From contig JAYTVW010000099.1 in NCBI GenBank assembly GCA_043743785.1, positions 13,632 through 77,631 of the forward strand: 64,000 bases of DNA, written 5' to 3'. This DNA comes from JAQTNA01 sp043743785 (GTDB taxonomy: Bacteria > Pseudomonadota > Gammaproteobacteria > Burkholderiales > Rhodocyclaceae). Under the pieces are notes generated by a model, which did not search any database, was not told the origin of the DNA, and saw only the letters and a list, made by a program, of their open reading frames with translations. Made by a program: the position numbers and the translations under genes. Positions 35,435 through 44,941 of this stretch are shown here, in pieces (within the stretch, counting starts at the first letter, position 1; the number at the start of each line of letters is the position of its first letter).

Positions 35435-37162
35435 TCAGTTGCGGGCCTGGAAAGCCAGCAGGAAGGGCAGCAGTTCGGCAGCGGGCATGGGCCTGGCGTA
35501 GAGAAAGCCCTGCAGGATGTCGCAGCCGAGTTTTTTCAGGTGTTGCTTCTGGCCTTCCGTCTCGATGCCTTCGGCGGCGATCTCCAGGCCCAGGGCATGG
35601 GAGAGGGCGATGGTGGCGGAGCAGATGGCCGAGTCTTCCTGGTCCGTCTCGATGTCCTTGACGAAACTCCGCGCCAGTTTCAGGCGGTGGATGGGCAGGT
35701 GCTTGAGGTAGGACAGGGAGGAGTAGCCGGTGCCGAAATCGTCCATGGACAGCACGATACCCATGTCGGAGAGCTGGCTGAGGATGGCGATGGTGGCCGC
35801 CGGGTTCTGCATGGCGGTCTGTTCGGTGATCTCCAGTTCCAGATCCTTGGCCTCCAGGTCAAAGCAGGCGAGGGCGCCGCGCACCACGCTGGGCAGGCCT
35901 TCGTAGCGCAATTGCTGGGCCGACAGATTTATGGCGATGCGCACGTCGCTGATGCCCTGGTTGCGCAGTTCCCGCAACTGGCGGCAGGCTTCCCAGAAAA
36001 CCCAGTCGCCGATGGGTTGGATGAGCCCGGTTTCTTCCGCCACCGGGATGAACTGGGCCGTGGATACCGGACCCCATTCCGGGTGGGTCCAGCGGGCCAG
36101 GGCCTCCAGGCCGACGATGCGCCCGCTTTCCAGGTGGATCTGGGGCTGGAAGCAGACGTGGAACTGGCCGTCACCGCTGTGGGCCGCCTCGATGGCAGCC
36201 CTGAGGCCGTTCTCGATGCGGGTGCGTTCCAGGGCGGCCAGATTCATGGCCGGCGAGAAGAACTGCACGTTGTTGCGGCCGGCCTGCTTGGCGTGGTACA
36301 TGGCGGTGTCGGCGTTCTTCAGCAGGATTTCGCCGTCCCGGCCGTCCATGGGAAACAGGGCCACGCCGATGCTGGGGGTGGTGGTCAGGGTGTGGGCACC
36401 CACCCGATAGACGTCTTCCAGATTGCGTTTTACCTTGCTGGCGATGCCCGCCACGGACATGGCGTTGTCGATGTCCGGCAGCACCACGACGAACTCGTCG
36501 CCCCCCAGGCGGGCCACGATGTCGCTGGCCCGCACGCTGTCCGTCAGGCGGCGGGCCACGCTTTCCAGCAAGCCATCGCCCACGTCGTGGCCCAGGGTGT
36601 CATTGACGAGCTTGAAACGGTCCAGATCCAGCAGTATGACGGCCACCTGATGGGATTCCCGCTGGGCGCGGGCCAGGGCCAGTTCCAGCTGGTTCTCCAG
36701 GGCGGCGCGGTTGAACAGTTTTGTCAGGGAGTCATGCTGGGCCTGGTAGGCTATGCGCGCCACCGTTTCCTTGTGCTCGGCCATGTCGCCGAGGATGCCC
36801 ACGTAGCCTTCGAGTTCCCCCGCCTCGTCCTTGACTGCGGTGATGCTGACCCACTTCGGGTAGATGCTGCCGTCCCGCGCCCGATCCCAGATTTCCCCTC
36901 GCCATTCCCCCCGCTCGGCGAGGGCCTGCCACAGGTCGTGGTAGGTCGCGCTTTGTGTCTTGCCGGAGGCGAGCAGCTTGGGGTCGCGGCCGAGTACTTC
37001 CGCTTCGCTGTAGCCGGTGACTCGGGTGAAGGCCCCGTTGACCGCCACGATATGATTCTGCCGGTCGCACAGGATGATGGCTTCGCCGCTCTTGGCGAAG
37101 ACCTGGCGGAGGATGCGCAACTGGCGTTGCGGGTCCGCAGGGAATGGGAGGTTCGGCGGCAT
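35435..37162 (-). CDS. PAS–GGDEF–EAL bifunctional c-di-GMP protein
   Basis: 575 residues, soluble. A PAS domain (about 20–130; HIVAVNGAFTRVTGYSEAEV) precedes a GGDEF domain with intact RLGGDEFVVVLPD and an EAL domain with GLEALARWTHP, EITEQTA, DDFGTGYSS and AAEGIETEGQ. Both cyclase and phosphodiesterase signatures are complete, so either activity is possible. No membrane segment is seen. Confidence 0.95.
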   Translation of the reverse strand: MPPNLPFPADPQRQLRILRQVFAKSGEAIILCDRQNHIVAVNGAFTRVTGYSEAEVLGRDPKLLASGKTQSATYHDLWQALAERGEWRGEIWDRARDGSIYPKWVSITAVKDEAGELEGYVGILGDMAEHKETVARIAYQAQHDSLTKLFNRAALENQLELALARAQRESHQVAVILLDLDRFKLVNDTLGHDVGDGLLESVARRLTDSVRASDIVARLGGDEFVVVLPDIDNAMSVAGIASKVKRNLEDVYRVGAHTLTTTPSIGVALFPMDGRDGEILLKNADTAMYHAKQAGRNNVQFFSPAMNLAALERTRIENGLRAAIEAAHSGDGQFHVCFQPQIHLESGRIVGLEALARWTHPEWGPVSTAQFIPVAEETGLIQPIGDWVFWEACRQLRELRNQGISDVRIAINLSAQQLRYEGLPSVVRGALACFDLEAKDLELEITEQTAMQNPAATIAILSQLSDMGIVLSMDDFGTGYSSLSYLKHLPIHRLKLARSFVKDIETDQEDSAICSATIALSHALGLEIAAEGIETEGQKQHLKKLGCDILQGFLYARPMPAAELLPFLLAFQARN

Positions 37163-37237
37163 GCGGTGAAATCCTGTAAACTTTTCGGCATTTTAACGGC
37201 GTCACGGTTTAACGGTGATTCGGGCGGTATCTTTAAC

Positions 37238-37431
37238 GTGAAAGTCGCGCTAGCGACTCACTGCGCTCCCCTCTCCCTCCGGGGCTGCATGGGGAATTCG
37301 GAGAGCATTGCTCTCCGCCCACGCAGCCGGCAGGCAATGCAGAGCCTGCCGTGGGCGCGAAGCGGGGGTTGGGGGTGAGGGAGACGGGCATGACTTTCAT
37401 CATCAGGGGCGTCCTCAAAATTCATGCCCGT
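37238..37431. repeat. Intergenic repeat unit with terminal hairpin (unit 1)
   Basis: Fills most of the 372-bp gap between divergent genes. It opens gtgaaagtcgcgctagcgac, has ctcccctctccctccgggg…gggggtgaggg, and ends in an inverted repeat acgggcatga (37384–37393) / tcatgcccgt (37422–37431) around a loop containing ggggcgtcctcaaa. The same plan recurs at 42867–42990 with a different but equally paired terminal stem. Confidence 0.6.
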
Positions 37432-37534
37432 TAGGGATGGTGATATCGCTACTTGAGAGTTTTCCTCAAGAACAGGCCTCTCCGGCCGATAAACCCTGTC
37501 CGTTGTCAGGTCTTGCCCCCGGGGGGATGGATAA

Positions 37535-39595
37535 ATGAACGTGCTCATCGTGGACCCTTCCCGGGTCTTCCATCATCTCGTGGCGGAAGCCTTCGCCGAC
37601 CTGGGGGTGACGCCCATCGCCGTCACCACCTTGGAAGAGGCTCGCGGGGTGTTGGCGAGCCAGCCCGTTTCCTACGTTTGCTCGTCCCTGCACCTGAAGG
37701 ACGGCCAAGGCGTGGACCTGTGCCGCGAATTGCGGCGCCTGCCGGCCCATGTGTTCACGCCCTTTCTGCTGCTCACCGCAGATACACCGTCCTCCGTGCG
37801 GGAAGCGGCCTTCCAGGCGGGCGTCACCGATATCTTCGAAAAGGTGCACCTGTCCGAGTTGGTGATGTTCCTGCGTCGCCTGGCGCGCCAATACGAACGC
37901 ACCTCGGGCCAGGTTCTGGTGGTGGAGGATTCCCCCTCCCAGGCGGAGTTCTATGCCGCCGCGCTGGAAAGCGTCGGCCTCTCGGCGGATGTGGTGCATG
38001 ACGGGGTGACGGGCCTGGAGTACCTGCGGCAGTTTTCCTACGATCTTCTGGTCACGGACCTGGTGATGCCCGGCGAGTTGTCCGGTCTGGGCTTGGTCAG
38101 CCAGGTGCGGCGCCTGTCGGGAGAAATGGGGGATATTCCCATCCTGGTGATGACGGCCTACGACGAGCCGGCCCGGCGGGTGGAACTGTTTTACCAGGGG
38201 GTGAATGACTACGTGGCCAAGCCCGTGTCCCGGGAAGAACTGGTGGCCCGGGCCCGCAGCCTCATCCATACGGCCCGGGCACTGCGGGAAGTGCGCGCGA
38301 GTTACCGCAGCGCCCAATCGGAGATCGCTTTTCGCATCACCCACGATCCGGTGACGGAGTTGTGCAACCGCTGGCATTTCGAGACCCTGCTGGCGGAGGC
38401 CATGGCCATGCGTGAAGCGGGCCAGTCCCTGGCCCTCATCGATCTGAGTTGTCTCAAGCTGGTAAATGATGCGGGGGGACGGGATGCGGGGGACAGCCTG
38501 CTGCGCCAGGCGGGCGCGGCCCTGGCGACGTGTTTTGCCGACGCCACCTGCGCCCACCTGGAAGGGGCGCGCATGGCACTTCTGCTGCCGCCCGGCGACG
38601 CCGCCGGGGTGCTGGCAAGGCTCGACGGCTTTGTGCAGAGCCTGGGGGAGATGCCTTTCCCATGGCGGGACGAGTTGTTCGCGCGCACGGCCCATGCCGG
38701 CCTGCTGCACCCTCTGGAATCCGCCACCTCCGCCGCCGAGGCCATGAACATGGCGGACAGTGCCTGTCGTAGCGCTGGCCGCCATGCGGCGGCCCAGGCG
38801 GTGCGCTTCGATCACGACAATGCCGAAACCGCGGATGAGTTGCAGCAGAAGGACGCCATCGCGCCACTCCTGGATGCCTTGCACAACTGGGCGTTCGAGT
38901 TGCATCAGCAGCCCCTGGTGCCCACCCGGCCGGGGCGGCAGGGCGGTTGCGAAATCCTCATCCGCATGCGCGCCAAAGACGGCAGTCTCATCCTGCCGGG
39001 ATTGTTCCTGCCGGCAGCGGAACTCTACGGCATCATTCCGCGCATTGACCGCTGGGTGACCTCCCGCAGCCTGGAGTGGCTGGCCGGGGCCGGCCGCCAC
39101 AGCGTCGCCTACGTGTCCATCAATTTGTCCGGCCTCACGCTCACCGACACGGGCTTCGGCGCCTTCCTGCGGGAGGAATTGGCGCGCACCGGCGCCAACC
39201 CGGCGGCGCTGCAGTTCGAAGTGACCGAGACGGCAGCCATTGGCGACATGCCCGCCGCCCACCGGCTGCTGGAGGACATGCATAGCCTGGGGTGCAGCGT
39301 CGCCCTGGACGATTTCGGCTCCGGCCTGTCTTCCTTGGGCCAGTTGCGCAACTTGAAGGTAGATATGGTGAAGATCGACGGCCAGTTTGTCAGGAATCTG
39401 CTGGAGAGCCCGGTGGACCAGGCCATCGTGCGCTCCATCTGCGCCGTGGCGCAGGCCGCCAAGATGCAGACCACCGCCGAATTCGTCGAGAGCGAAGCCC
39501 AGGCCCGGCTGCTGTCCGAGATGGGCGTGGACTACCTGCAGGGCTATGCCTTCGGCCGGCCAGCGCCGCTCCTGGCCTGCGACACCGCCGTGTAA
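37535..39595 (+). CDS. REC–REC–degenerate GGDEF–EAL response regulator
   Basis: 686 residues. The first receiver (1–125) lacks the phospho-acceptor: the expected Asp is Ser51 (YVCSSLHLKDG). The second receiver (about 128–250) keeps it (LLVTDLVMPG). The GGDEF domain is dead: IDLS instead of IDLD, and LEGAR in place of GGDEF. The EAL domain keeps the metal and substrate residues (CEILIRM, VSINLSG, EVTETAA, LDDFGSGLSS, YLQGYAFGRP), so it is probably a phosphodiesterase controlled through receiver 2. Its kinase is not adjacent. Confidence 0.9.
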   Translation: MNVLIVDPSRVFHHLVAEAFADLGVTPIAVTTLEEARGVLASQPVSYVCSSLHLKDGQGVDLCRELRRLPAHVFTPFLLLTADTPSSVREAAFQAGVTDIFEKVHLSELVMFLRRLARQYERTSGQVLVVEDSPSQAEFYAAALESVGLSADVVHDGVTGLEYLRQFSYDLLVTDLVMPGELSGLGLVSQVRRLSGEMGDIPILVMTAYDEPARRVELFYQGVNDYVAKPVSREELVARARSLIHTARALREVRASYRSAQSEIAFRITHDPVTELCNRWHFETLLAEAMAMREAGQSLALIDLSCLKLVNDAGGRDAGDSLLRQAGAALATCFADATCAHLEGARMALLLPPGDAAGVLARLDGFVQSLGEMPFPWRDELFARTAHAGLLHPLESATSAAEAMNMADSACRSAGRHAAAQAVRFDHDNAETADELQQKDAIAPLLDALHNWAFELHQQPLVPTRPGRQGGCEILIRMRAKDGSLILPGLFLPAAELYGIIPRIDRWVTSRSLEWLAGAGRHSVAYVSINLSGLTLTDTGFGAFLREELARTGANPAALQFEVTETAAIGDMPAAHRLLEDMHSLGCSVALDDFGSGLSSLGQLRNLKVDMVKIDGQFVRNLLESPVDQAIVRSICAVAQAAKMQTTAEFVESEAQARLLSEMGVDYLQGYAFGRPAPLLACDTAV

Positions 39596-39644
39596 CGGGC
39601 AGGCCCCGGCGGGTGCATAATCGGCCGATGCACCGGAGGTCGCC

Positions 39645-40904
39645 ATGATTGTCCCGTCCAGCGTCGAACTGCATTCCGTCCAGGCCTTTGCCACGAGTCT
39701 GGCCCTGGGCCTGCTCATCGGCCTGGAGCGGGAGCGGCGGGCCTCCGCCCGGGCGGGGGTGCGCACTTTCGCCCTCACCGCTTTGTTCGGCGCCCTCGCC
39801 GCCATGCTGGGCCAGCTGGCTGGGGGTGGCTGGCTACCCGCCGCCGGCCTCGGCCTCGTCGGCATCATGATCATCTCCGCTTACTACTCCCGGCCGGACG
39901 AGGCGGACCCGGGCACCACCTCGGTGGTGGCGCTCCTGGTGTGCTACTGCCTGGGGGCGCTGGTGTGGTACGGGCAAAGCCAGTTGGCGGTGATGCTGGC
40001 CATTGCCACCACGGTGCTGCTGTATTTCAAGACGGAACTGGAAGGCCTCAGCCAGCGCCTGAGCGCCCGGGATCTGATCTCCATGCTGCAGTTCGCAGTG
40101 CTCAGTTTCGTCATCCTGCCGGTGCTGCCGGACACGGATTTTGGCCCCTTCGAAGCCCTGAATGCGCGTCAGATCTGGCTCATGGTGGTGCTGGTGTCCG
40201 GCGTCAGCCTGGCGGGGTACGCGGCCCTGCGGCTCCTGGGCTCGCGCCATGGCGTCACCGTGGTGGCCGTCTTCGGTGGCCTGGTGTCCAGCACCGCCAC
40301 CACCCTGGTGTTTGCCCGCCATACGCGGGAAGACGGTGGACTGGCGCCCACCGCCGCCGTGGTGGTGCTGTTGGCCAATCTGACCATGGTGGCGCGGCTC
40401 GGGGTCATGGTGGCGGTCCTGGCGCCGGCCCTGCTGCCCCATCTGGCCATGGTTTTTCTACCGGGATTCGTCCTCGGCCTGTTGGTGACCGGCTTCATCT
40501 GGCGGAGGCAACGGGCCGGCGGTGAACTGCCGGTGCCGGAAGTCCGCAATCCCACCGAGCTGCCCATGGCCCTGGGCTTTGGCGCCATTTACGCCACTGT
40601 GTTGCTGTGTGCGGCCTGGCTGGGGCAGGCCGTGGGCAGCAAGGGCATCTACGCCCTGGCCCTCATCTCCGGCATCACCGACGTGGATGCCATCGCCCTG
40701 TCCAGCCTGCGGCTCTTCAGCCAGGCCAAGCTGGAGCCGGGAACCGTGCTCACTGCCATGGCCTTGGCGGTGTTGGCCAGCCTGCTCTTCAAGCTGGGCC
40801 TCATTCTCACCGTGGGCGGGCGCCCCCTGGCCCTGAAGGTGTTGCCGGGCCTCCTGGCCATCGGTCTGGGTCTGGCCGGCGGCCTCATCGCACTGGCGGT
40901 GTGA
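39645..40904 (+). CDS. MgtC/SapB-type membrane protein with DUF4010
   Basis: 419 residues with about a dozen hydrophobic helices. The N-terminal MgtC-like signature is ALGLLIGLERERRA followed by GVRTFALTALFGALAAMLGQ. The C-terminal DUF4010 half contains GISDVD-like GITDVDAIALSSLR. Inner-membrane location is clear, but the transported or sensed solute is unknown. Confidence 0.88.
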   Translation: MIVPSSVELHSVQAFATSLALGLLIGLERERRASARAGVRTFALTALFGALAAMLGQLAGGGWLPAAGLGLVGIMIISAYYSRPDEADPGTTSVVALLVCYCLGALVWYGQSQLAVMLAIATTVLLYFKTELEGLSQRLSARDLISMLQFAVLSFVILPVLPDTDFGPFEALNARQIWLMVVLVSGVSLAGYAALRLLGSRHGVTVVAVFGGLVSSTATTLVFARHTREDGGLAPTAAVVVLLANLTMVARLGVMVAVLAPALLPHLAMVFLPGFVLGLLVTGFIWRRQRAGGELPVPEVRNPTELPMALGFGAIYATVLLCAAWLGQAVGSKGIYALALISGITDVDAIALSSLRLFSQAKLEPGTVLTAMALAVLASLLFKLGLILTVGGRPLALKVLPGLLAIGLGLAGGLIALAV

Positions 40905-40914
40905 TTTGCCGCGT

Positions 40915-40981
40915 GTAGGTTGTGCCGCCAGGCACAACATGGAGGCATCAGCGCGGTGTTGTGTCTGCCGGCACAACCTAC
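40915..40981. repeat. Palindrome between convergent genes
   Basis: gtaggttgtgcc (40915–40926) and ggcacaacctac (40970–40981) are perfect inverted repeats with internal gcacaac copies between them. It lies between the convergent DUF4010 and TonB-like genes and could terminate both. Confidence 0.65.
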
Positions 40982-40993
40982 CTCAGGTCTGGA

Positions 40994-41827
40994 TTAATCC
41001 CGGCAATCCTGGGCACTGAAACTACGGGAAAAGCCGCTGTTGCCATTCGCATTGGGTGGGAATATGCACATCTGGATGTTCAGGGCGTCCGTGGCGCCGC
41101 GGATGTCGGCCGGGAAGGCCGAGAAGGGCGCGGCCCGCTCCAGTACGCTCTTGATGTAGGCGATTTCCAGTTGTTGGTCGGCGGCCCGCAGCACCTTGTA
41201 GCTTTTCAGGGTGCCATCCGGATTCAGGCTGATCTGTACCAGGGCCTTGCGCTGTCCCTGGGTACGGGACGTGTTTTTGACGAAGGCGGCACTGCGGTTC
41301 ATTTTTCGCACGAAGGCGTCGAAATACAGTTCCAGACTGAAGCGATCCACGGGCTTGCCATTGGCCGTGGGGGCGCCCTGGGCCTCTTCCTCGCCGCCTT
41401 CCTGGGCGCGGCCCAGTTGCCGGGCCATGGACAGGGCGTTTTCCGCCAGGGGCCGGGCTGGCGCCGGGGGGGCGGCGGGTTCGTTGAGGAATTTGTCCAT
41501 GTCCGAGCGCTCCTCCCGGGACCAGGCGCGGGCTGCCCAGGCGCCCTTGGAGGCGCTCAGGATCGGGTGCGCCGCGGGTTTTCGCGCAGTGCTGGCCGGC
41601 TTTCGCAGGGTTGCCGCCGGTTTTTGCGGGAAAGGTGGCGTTGTCGGCGCAGGCCGGGCCAGGGAGGCGATCAGGCGGGGAGGCTTTGCCGAGGTGCCGG
41701 ACTGGCCCACCGGGCCGGCATTTTTGTGGGTGGAGGCATCCAGCCACAGAATGGCTCCGTGCAGCAGCAGGGAAACGAGAATCGCCAGTCGAAGGGGCTG
41801 CTGTGGGCGCATGTTGCGAAATTCCAT
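40994..41827 (-). CDS. TonB-family protein with C-terminal TonB-like domain
   Basis: About 277 residues from MEFRNMRPQQPLRLA. One N-terminal membrane helix (LAILVSLLLHGAILWL) precedes a Pro/Ala/Lys-rich linker and a C-terminal domain with LVQISLNPDGTLKSYKVLRA and SVLERAAPFSAFP, the TonB/TolA C-terminal pattern. No ExbB/ExbD genes are adjacent. It may energise one of the two local TonB-dependent receptors, or act like TolA. Confidence 0.8.
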   Translation of the reverse strand: MEFRNMRPQQPLRLAILVSLLLHGAILWLDASTHKNAGPVGQSGTSAKPPRLIASLARPAPTTPPFPQKPAATLRKPASTARKPAAHPILSASKGAWAARAWSREERSDMDKFLNEPAAPPAPARPLAENALSMARQLGRAQEGGEEEAQGAPTANGKPVDRFSLELYFDAFVRKMNRSAAFVKNTSRTQGQRKALVQISLNPDGTLKSYKVLRAADQQLEIAYIKSVLERAAPFSAFPADIRGATDALNIQMCIFPPNANGNSGFSRSFSAQDCRD

Positions 41828-41882
41828 GCCGGGCATTCTATCGAAAGGCCCGGCCGCGTCCGGTTAGAACTTGTAACAGGGA

Positions 41883-42851
41883 TCAGGATTCCGGCGCGGT
41901 GGGAGCGGCATTGGCGGCGGACGGCGCGTTCACCTTTTTCACCTTTTCCTCGGCGGCGGCCCTGGCCGCTTCCTTGGCAGCGAGCATGGCGGCGTAGTCG
42001 GCAAGCATGGCGGCGCGGCTCTCCGGGGTTTCCAGGCTGACGCGGCCCAGGACGCCGTTGCGGTAGTCCTGCAGAAAAGCCAGGGAGGCTTTCTCCAGGT
42101 CTGTCGTGCCGCCCTTGAGCACATAGCCGCGCTGGCGGGCGATGGCCTCGATGAGGGCCGGGCCATCCATGTCGTCGGTGACGCCCTTGTAGCGGGCGGC
42201 GACGAGGGGGCGATAGCGCTGCAGCAGCACGTCGCCAAGATAACTGGCCACCTCCGTGTCGATCACGGCGTTCTTGCCGATGGCGTGGCTGGCGGCCAGC
42301 ATGTCGCCATCGGCCGGGTGCTGGATTTTCGGCCACATCAGCCCCGGGGTGTCCACCAGGGTCATGTGGTCGTTCAGGTCGAAGCGGGATTGGTTCTTGG
42401 TGACGGCGGGTTCATCCCCCACGGCGGCGACCCGGCGCTTCAGCAAGGCATTCATCAGCGTGGATTTGCCCACGTTGGGAATGCCCATGATCATCATGCG
42501 CAGGGGCTTCAGGGTGGTGCCCCGGTGGGGCGCCAGGGCCAGGCAGAGCCGGCCGATCTTTGCCACGTCGCCAGCTTTCTTGCAGGACAGGGCCACGGCG
42601 TTCACCCCCGGCAGGGTGTTGAAGTGGCGTATCCAGGCCGCCGTGATCAGGGGGTCCGCCAGATCGGCCTTGTTGAGCAGCTTGAGACAGGGCCGCTGGC
42701 GAAACAGGCGCATTTCCTCGATGAGGGGATTGCAGCTGGCCATGGGCAGGCGGGCATCGAGCACCTCGATGACCACGTCGGTCAGGGCCATGGTTTCGGC
42801 GGCTTTCTTTCTTGCCGCCGTCATGTGCCCGGGGAACCATTGAATAGACAT
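41883..42851 (-). CDS. YlqF/RbgA-type circularly permuted GTPase
   Basis: 322 residues. It opens MSIQWFPGHMTAARKKAAET, a family hallmark. GTPase motifs appear in permuted order: G4 (LNKADLAD), then G1 (MGIPNVGKSTLMN), then G3 (DTPGLMWP). Family members act in assembly of the large ribosomal subunit. The C-terminus carries an Ala/Lys/Glu-rich extension (AKEAARAAAEEKVKKV). Confidence 0.92.
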   Translation of the reverse strand: MSIQWFPGHMTAARKKAAETMALTDVVIEVLDARLPMASCNPLIEEMRLFRQRPCLKLLNKADLADPLITAAWIRHFNTLPGVNAVALSCKKAGDVAKIGRLCLALAPHRGTTLKPLRMMIMGIPNVGKSTLMNALLKRRVAAVGDEPAVTKNQSRFDLNDHMTLVDTPGLMWPKIQHPADGDMLAASHAIGKNAVIDTEVASYLGDVLLQRYRPLVAARYKGVTDDMDGPALIEAIARQRGYVLKGGTTDLEKASLAFLQDYRNGVLGRVSLETPESRAAMLADYAAMLAAKEAARAAAEEKVKKVNAPSAANAAPTAPES

Positions 42852-42866
42852 GCGTAAATCCGGTGA

Positions 42867-42990
42867 CCGTTAAAGTCGCGTCAGCGACTCACAACGCTTC
42901 CCACGCCCGCTTGCGGGAGAGGGAGTGAGGGTGAGGGGAAAGCGCCATGGTTTTTATGTTTCGAAAGGGGTATTCAAAGCCATGGCGCTT
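42867..42990. repeat. Intergenic repeat unit with terminal hairpin (unit 2)
   Basis: Opens gttaaagtcgcgtcagcgac, followed by cgcccgcttgcgggagaggg and agtgagggtgagggg, and ends with aagcgccatgg (42940–42950) / ccatggcgctt (42980–42990) around a loop containing ggggtattcaaa. It parallels the unit at 37238–37431. Confidence 0.6.
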
Positions 42991-43085
42991 TGCGCTAATC
43001 GCGCATTTTACGCTGTCAGGGCGTGTATCCGGGATTGGAATCAGGCTGTTGGCGGTGATTCAAACTGATGTGGCGCCGCACGGGC

Positions 43086-43161
43086 GTAGGGTGGGCAGGT
43101 TTCATCTGCCCGCGCCGCATGCACCGTTCTGCGTGGGCACGCTGCGCTTTGCCCACCCTAC
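43086..43161. repeat. Palindromic repeat donating a stop codon
   Basis: gtagggtgggca (43086–43097) and tgcccaccctac (43150–43161) are perfect inverted repeats, with gggca/tgccc copies between. The right end contributes the stop codon of the hydrolase gene (cta, 43158–43160). Confidence 0.65.
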
Positions 43162-43949
43162 AATGCGGAGGTCCATTCGACGATCTCCCCGAGAGACGCG
43201 GAAGGGGCGCCCAGGTGGCTGGCGCTGGGTTCGTAGAGCTTGCTGCGCGGGTTGGCGGGAAGCCCGTCGAACATTTGCTGCTTGTCTTTGCGGAGCCCGG
43301 GATAGTCGTTGGTGGGCGCGATGTAGAGCACGGGCACGCCGGGCCGCATGCCCCGCACCGCCTTCATGCCGTTCATCTCCCCTTCCGGGGCGAACCAACT
43401 GAGGTAGATGGCCGGCGTGGTGAGGACGGGGAACAGTCCTCTGCTGCCCTCGAAATCGGAAAACCGGGCCTTATCGAAGCCCTTGCCTTCGCCGACGAGT
43501 TTTTTGGCCAGTTCCATGGACGGCCCGAGCGCTTCCCTGAATCTTGGTGTGCTCGGGTCACCCCCCGGAGCAATGGCAATGATGCCGTCTACGACATGCC
43601 GGGAACCGAAATAGAGGGCGAACATGCCGCCCTGGCTGTGGCCGGCCACGAAGAGTTTGACGGCACCCTTTTGCCGCAGGCTGTCCAGGGCGGCTTCCAC
43701 CTCCCGTTCCGCCGTGGCCACGTCCACATCGTAATCACGCCGGCCGGACCAGGGCATTTCCAGATTCGCCACCCGGTAGCCCCGGGCTTCGAGGGCGGTG
43801 GCCAGTTCGGCAACATGTTTCGTCGGCGAGCCGCCCTTGCCGTGCATGAGCACGACGCCGATGGCGGTGTTTTCCGCCCTGGACAGCAAGGGCAGGCACA
43901 GCAGCAAAAAGCCCAGGGCCATCAGGCAGCGGCGCAAAGCAGTCAGCAT
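43158..43949 (-). CDS. Secreted alpha/beta hydrolase
   Basis: About 263 residues from ATG 43949, with a signal peptide (LMALGFLLLCLPLLSRA). The α/β-hydrolase pattern is clear: GVVLMHGKGGSP (oxyanion region), nucleophile Ser in FVAGHSQGGMFAL, and a late His in EPSASHLGAPSA. The substrate is unknown. The stop codon is contributed by a palindromic repeat. Confidence 0.85.
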   Translation of the reverse strand: MLTALRRCLMALGFLLLCLPLLSRAENTAIGVVLMHGKGGSPTKHVAELATALEARGYRVANLEMPWSGRRDYDVDVATAEREVEAALDSLRQKGAVKLFVAGHSQGGMFALYFGSRHVVDGIIAIAPGGDPSTPRFREALGPSMELAKKLVGEGKGFDKARFSDFEGSRGLFPVLTTPAIYLSWFAPEGEMNGMKAVRGMRPGVPVLYIAPTNDYPGLRKDKQQMFDGLPANPRSKLYEPSASHLGAPSASLGEIVEWTSAL

Positions 43950-43983
43950 GAATCCAATCCTCAAAGGGTGACCAAAATGTCCA

Positions 43984-44826
43984 TCAGCTCGCCAGGTAAA
44001 GCTGGCGGCGCTCCTCGTCCAGCTGGGCTCCCTTGACTTCTTCCAGTACGGAATCCACGTCCACGAGGCGGTGCTCGACTTCGATGCGGCCCGTCAGTTC
44101 GGTGTCCGGGGAGAGGCGCCCCGCCAGGAACAGGCGCCAGATTTCCTTGCCGTATTCGCTTGTTGCCAGCTGGGGGGCGAACTGCCCGAAATAGCTCGCC
44201 AGGTTGGCCACGTCCCGCTCCAGCATGGGGCCGGCGTTGCTGTTGCCGGCCGCATAGACTGCCTGAGGCAGGTCGATGATGACCGGGCCTTCCGCATCCA
44301 CCAGGATGTTGTACTCGGACAGGTCGCCGTGGATGATGCCAGCGCAGAGCATGCGCACCACCTGGTTGAGGAGCCGGGCGTGATAGTCCAGGGCCAGTTC
44401 TTCCGATAGTTCCACGTCGTTCAGGCGGGGGGCCGGATGGCCGTCCGCATCCGTCACCAGATCCATCAGCAGCACGCCCTCGTAGCAGATGTAGGGCTGG
44501 GGGACGCGGATGCCGGCATTGGCCAGCCGATACAGGGCGTCCACCTCGGCGTTTTGCCAGGCTTCCTCCTGCATCTGGCGACCGTAGCGGGAGCCTTTTT
44601 CCATGGCCCGGGCCTGCCGGCTGTTCTTGACCTTGCGGCCTTCCTGGTAGGTGGCGGCCTTCTTGAAGCTGCGGTGGTCGGCGTCCTTGTAAACCTTGGC
44701 GCAGCGAATCTCTTCCCCGCAGCGCACCATGTAGACGGTGGCTTCCTTGCCGCTCATCAGCTGGCGAATGACCTCGTCCACCAGGCCTTCGGCAACGAGG
44801 GGTTCGATTCTCTTTGGGGTTTTCAT
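43984..44826 (-). CDS. RIO1-family serine/threonine protein kinase
   Basis: 280 residues. Motifs: SGKEATVYMVRCGEEIRCAK (flexible loop and ATP Lys), the catalytic loop IIHGDLSEYNILV and the metal-binding loop VIIDLPQAV. These match RIO kinases, in bacteria of uncertain role. The C-terminal helical part is short. It lies 34 bases upstream of the hydrolase gene on the same strand. Confidence 0.92.
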   Translation of the reverse strand: MKTPKRIEPLVAEGLVDEVIRQLMSGKEATVYMVRCGEEIRCAKVYKDADHRSFKKAATYQEGRKVKNSRQARAMEKGSRYGRQMQEEAWQNAEVDALYRLANAGIRVPQPYICYEGVLLMDLVTDADGHPAPRLNDVELSEELALDYHARLLNQVVRMLCAGIIHGDLSEYNILVDAEGPVIIDLPQAVYAAGNSNAGPMLERDVANLASYFGQFAPQLATSEYGKEIWRLFLAGRLSPDTELTGRIEVEHRLVDVDSVLEEVKGAQLDEERRQLYLAS

Positions 44827-44941
44827 GGGCTGGGGCCGGAGCGTGCGGAAAAAGGGGCGTAAAGGAAGCCGCCAGACAGTAGCTGAGCGGGGCGACCACA
44901 GCCGATCAGCCGTGGCCGGTCGCGCCGACGCGAGGGAAGTG

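Noticed and set aside
37466..39874. 802-codon leftward frame opposite the REC–REC–EAL gene
   Set aside because: Low-complexity Gln/His/Gly-rich translation with no domain; the rightward protein has clear motifs.
43961..44899. 312-codon leftward frame over the RIO kinase
   Set aside because: Pro/Arg/Gly-rich shadow in another frame of the RIO kinase gene, with no motif.
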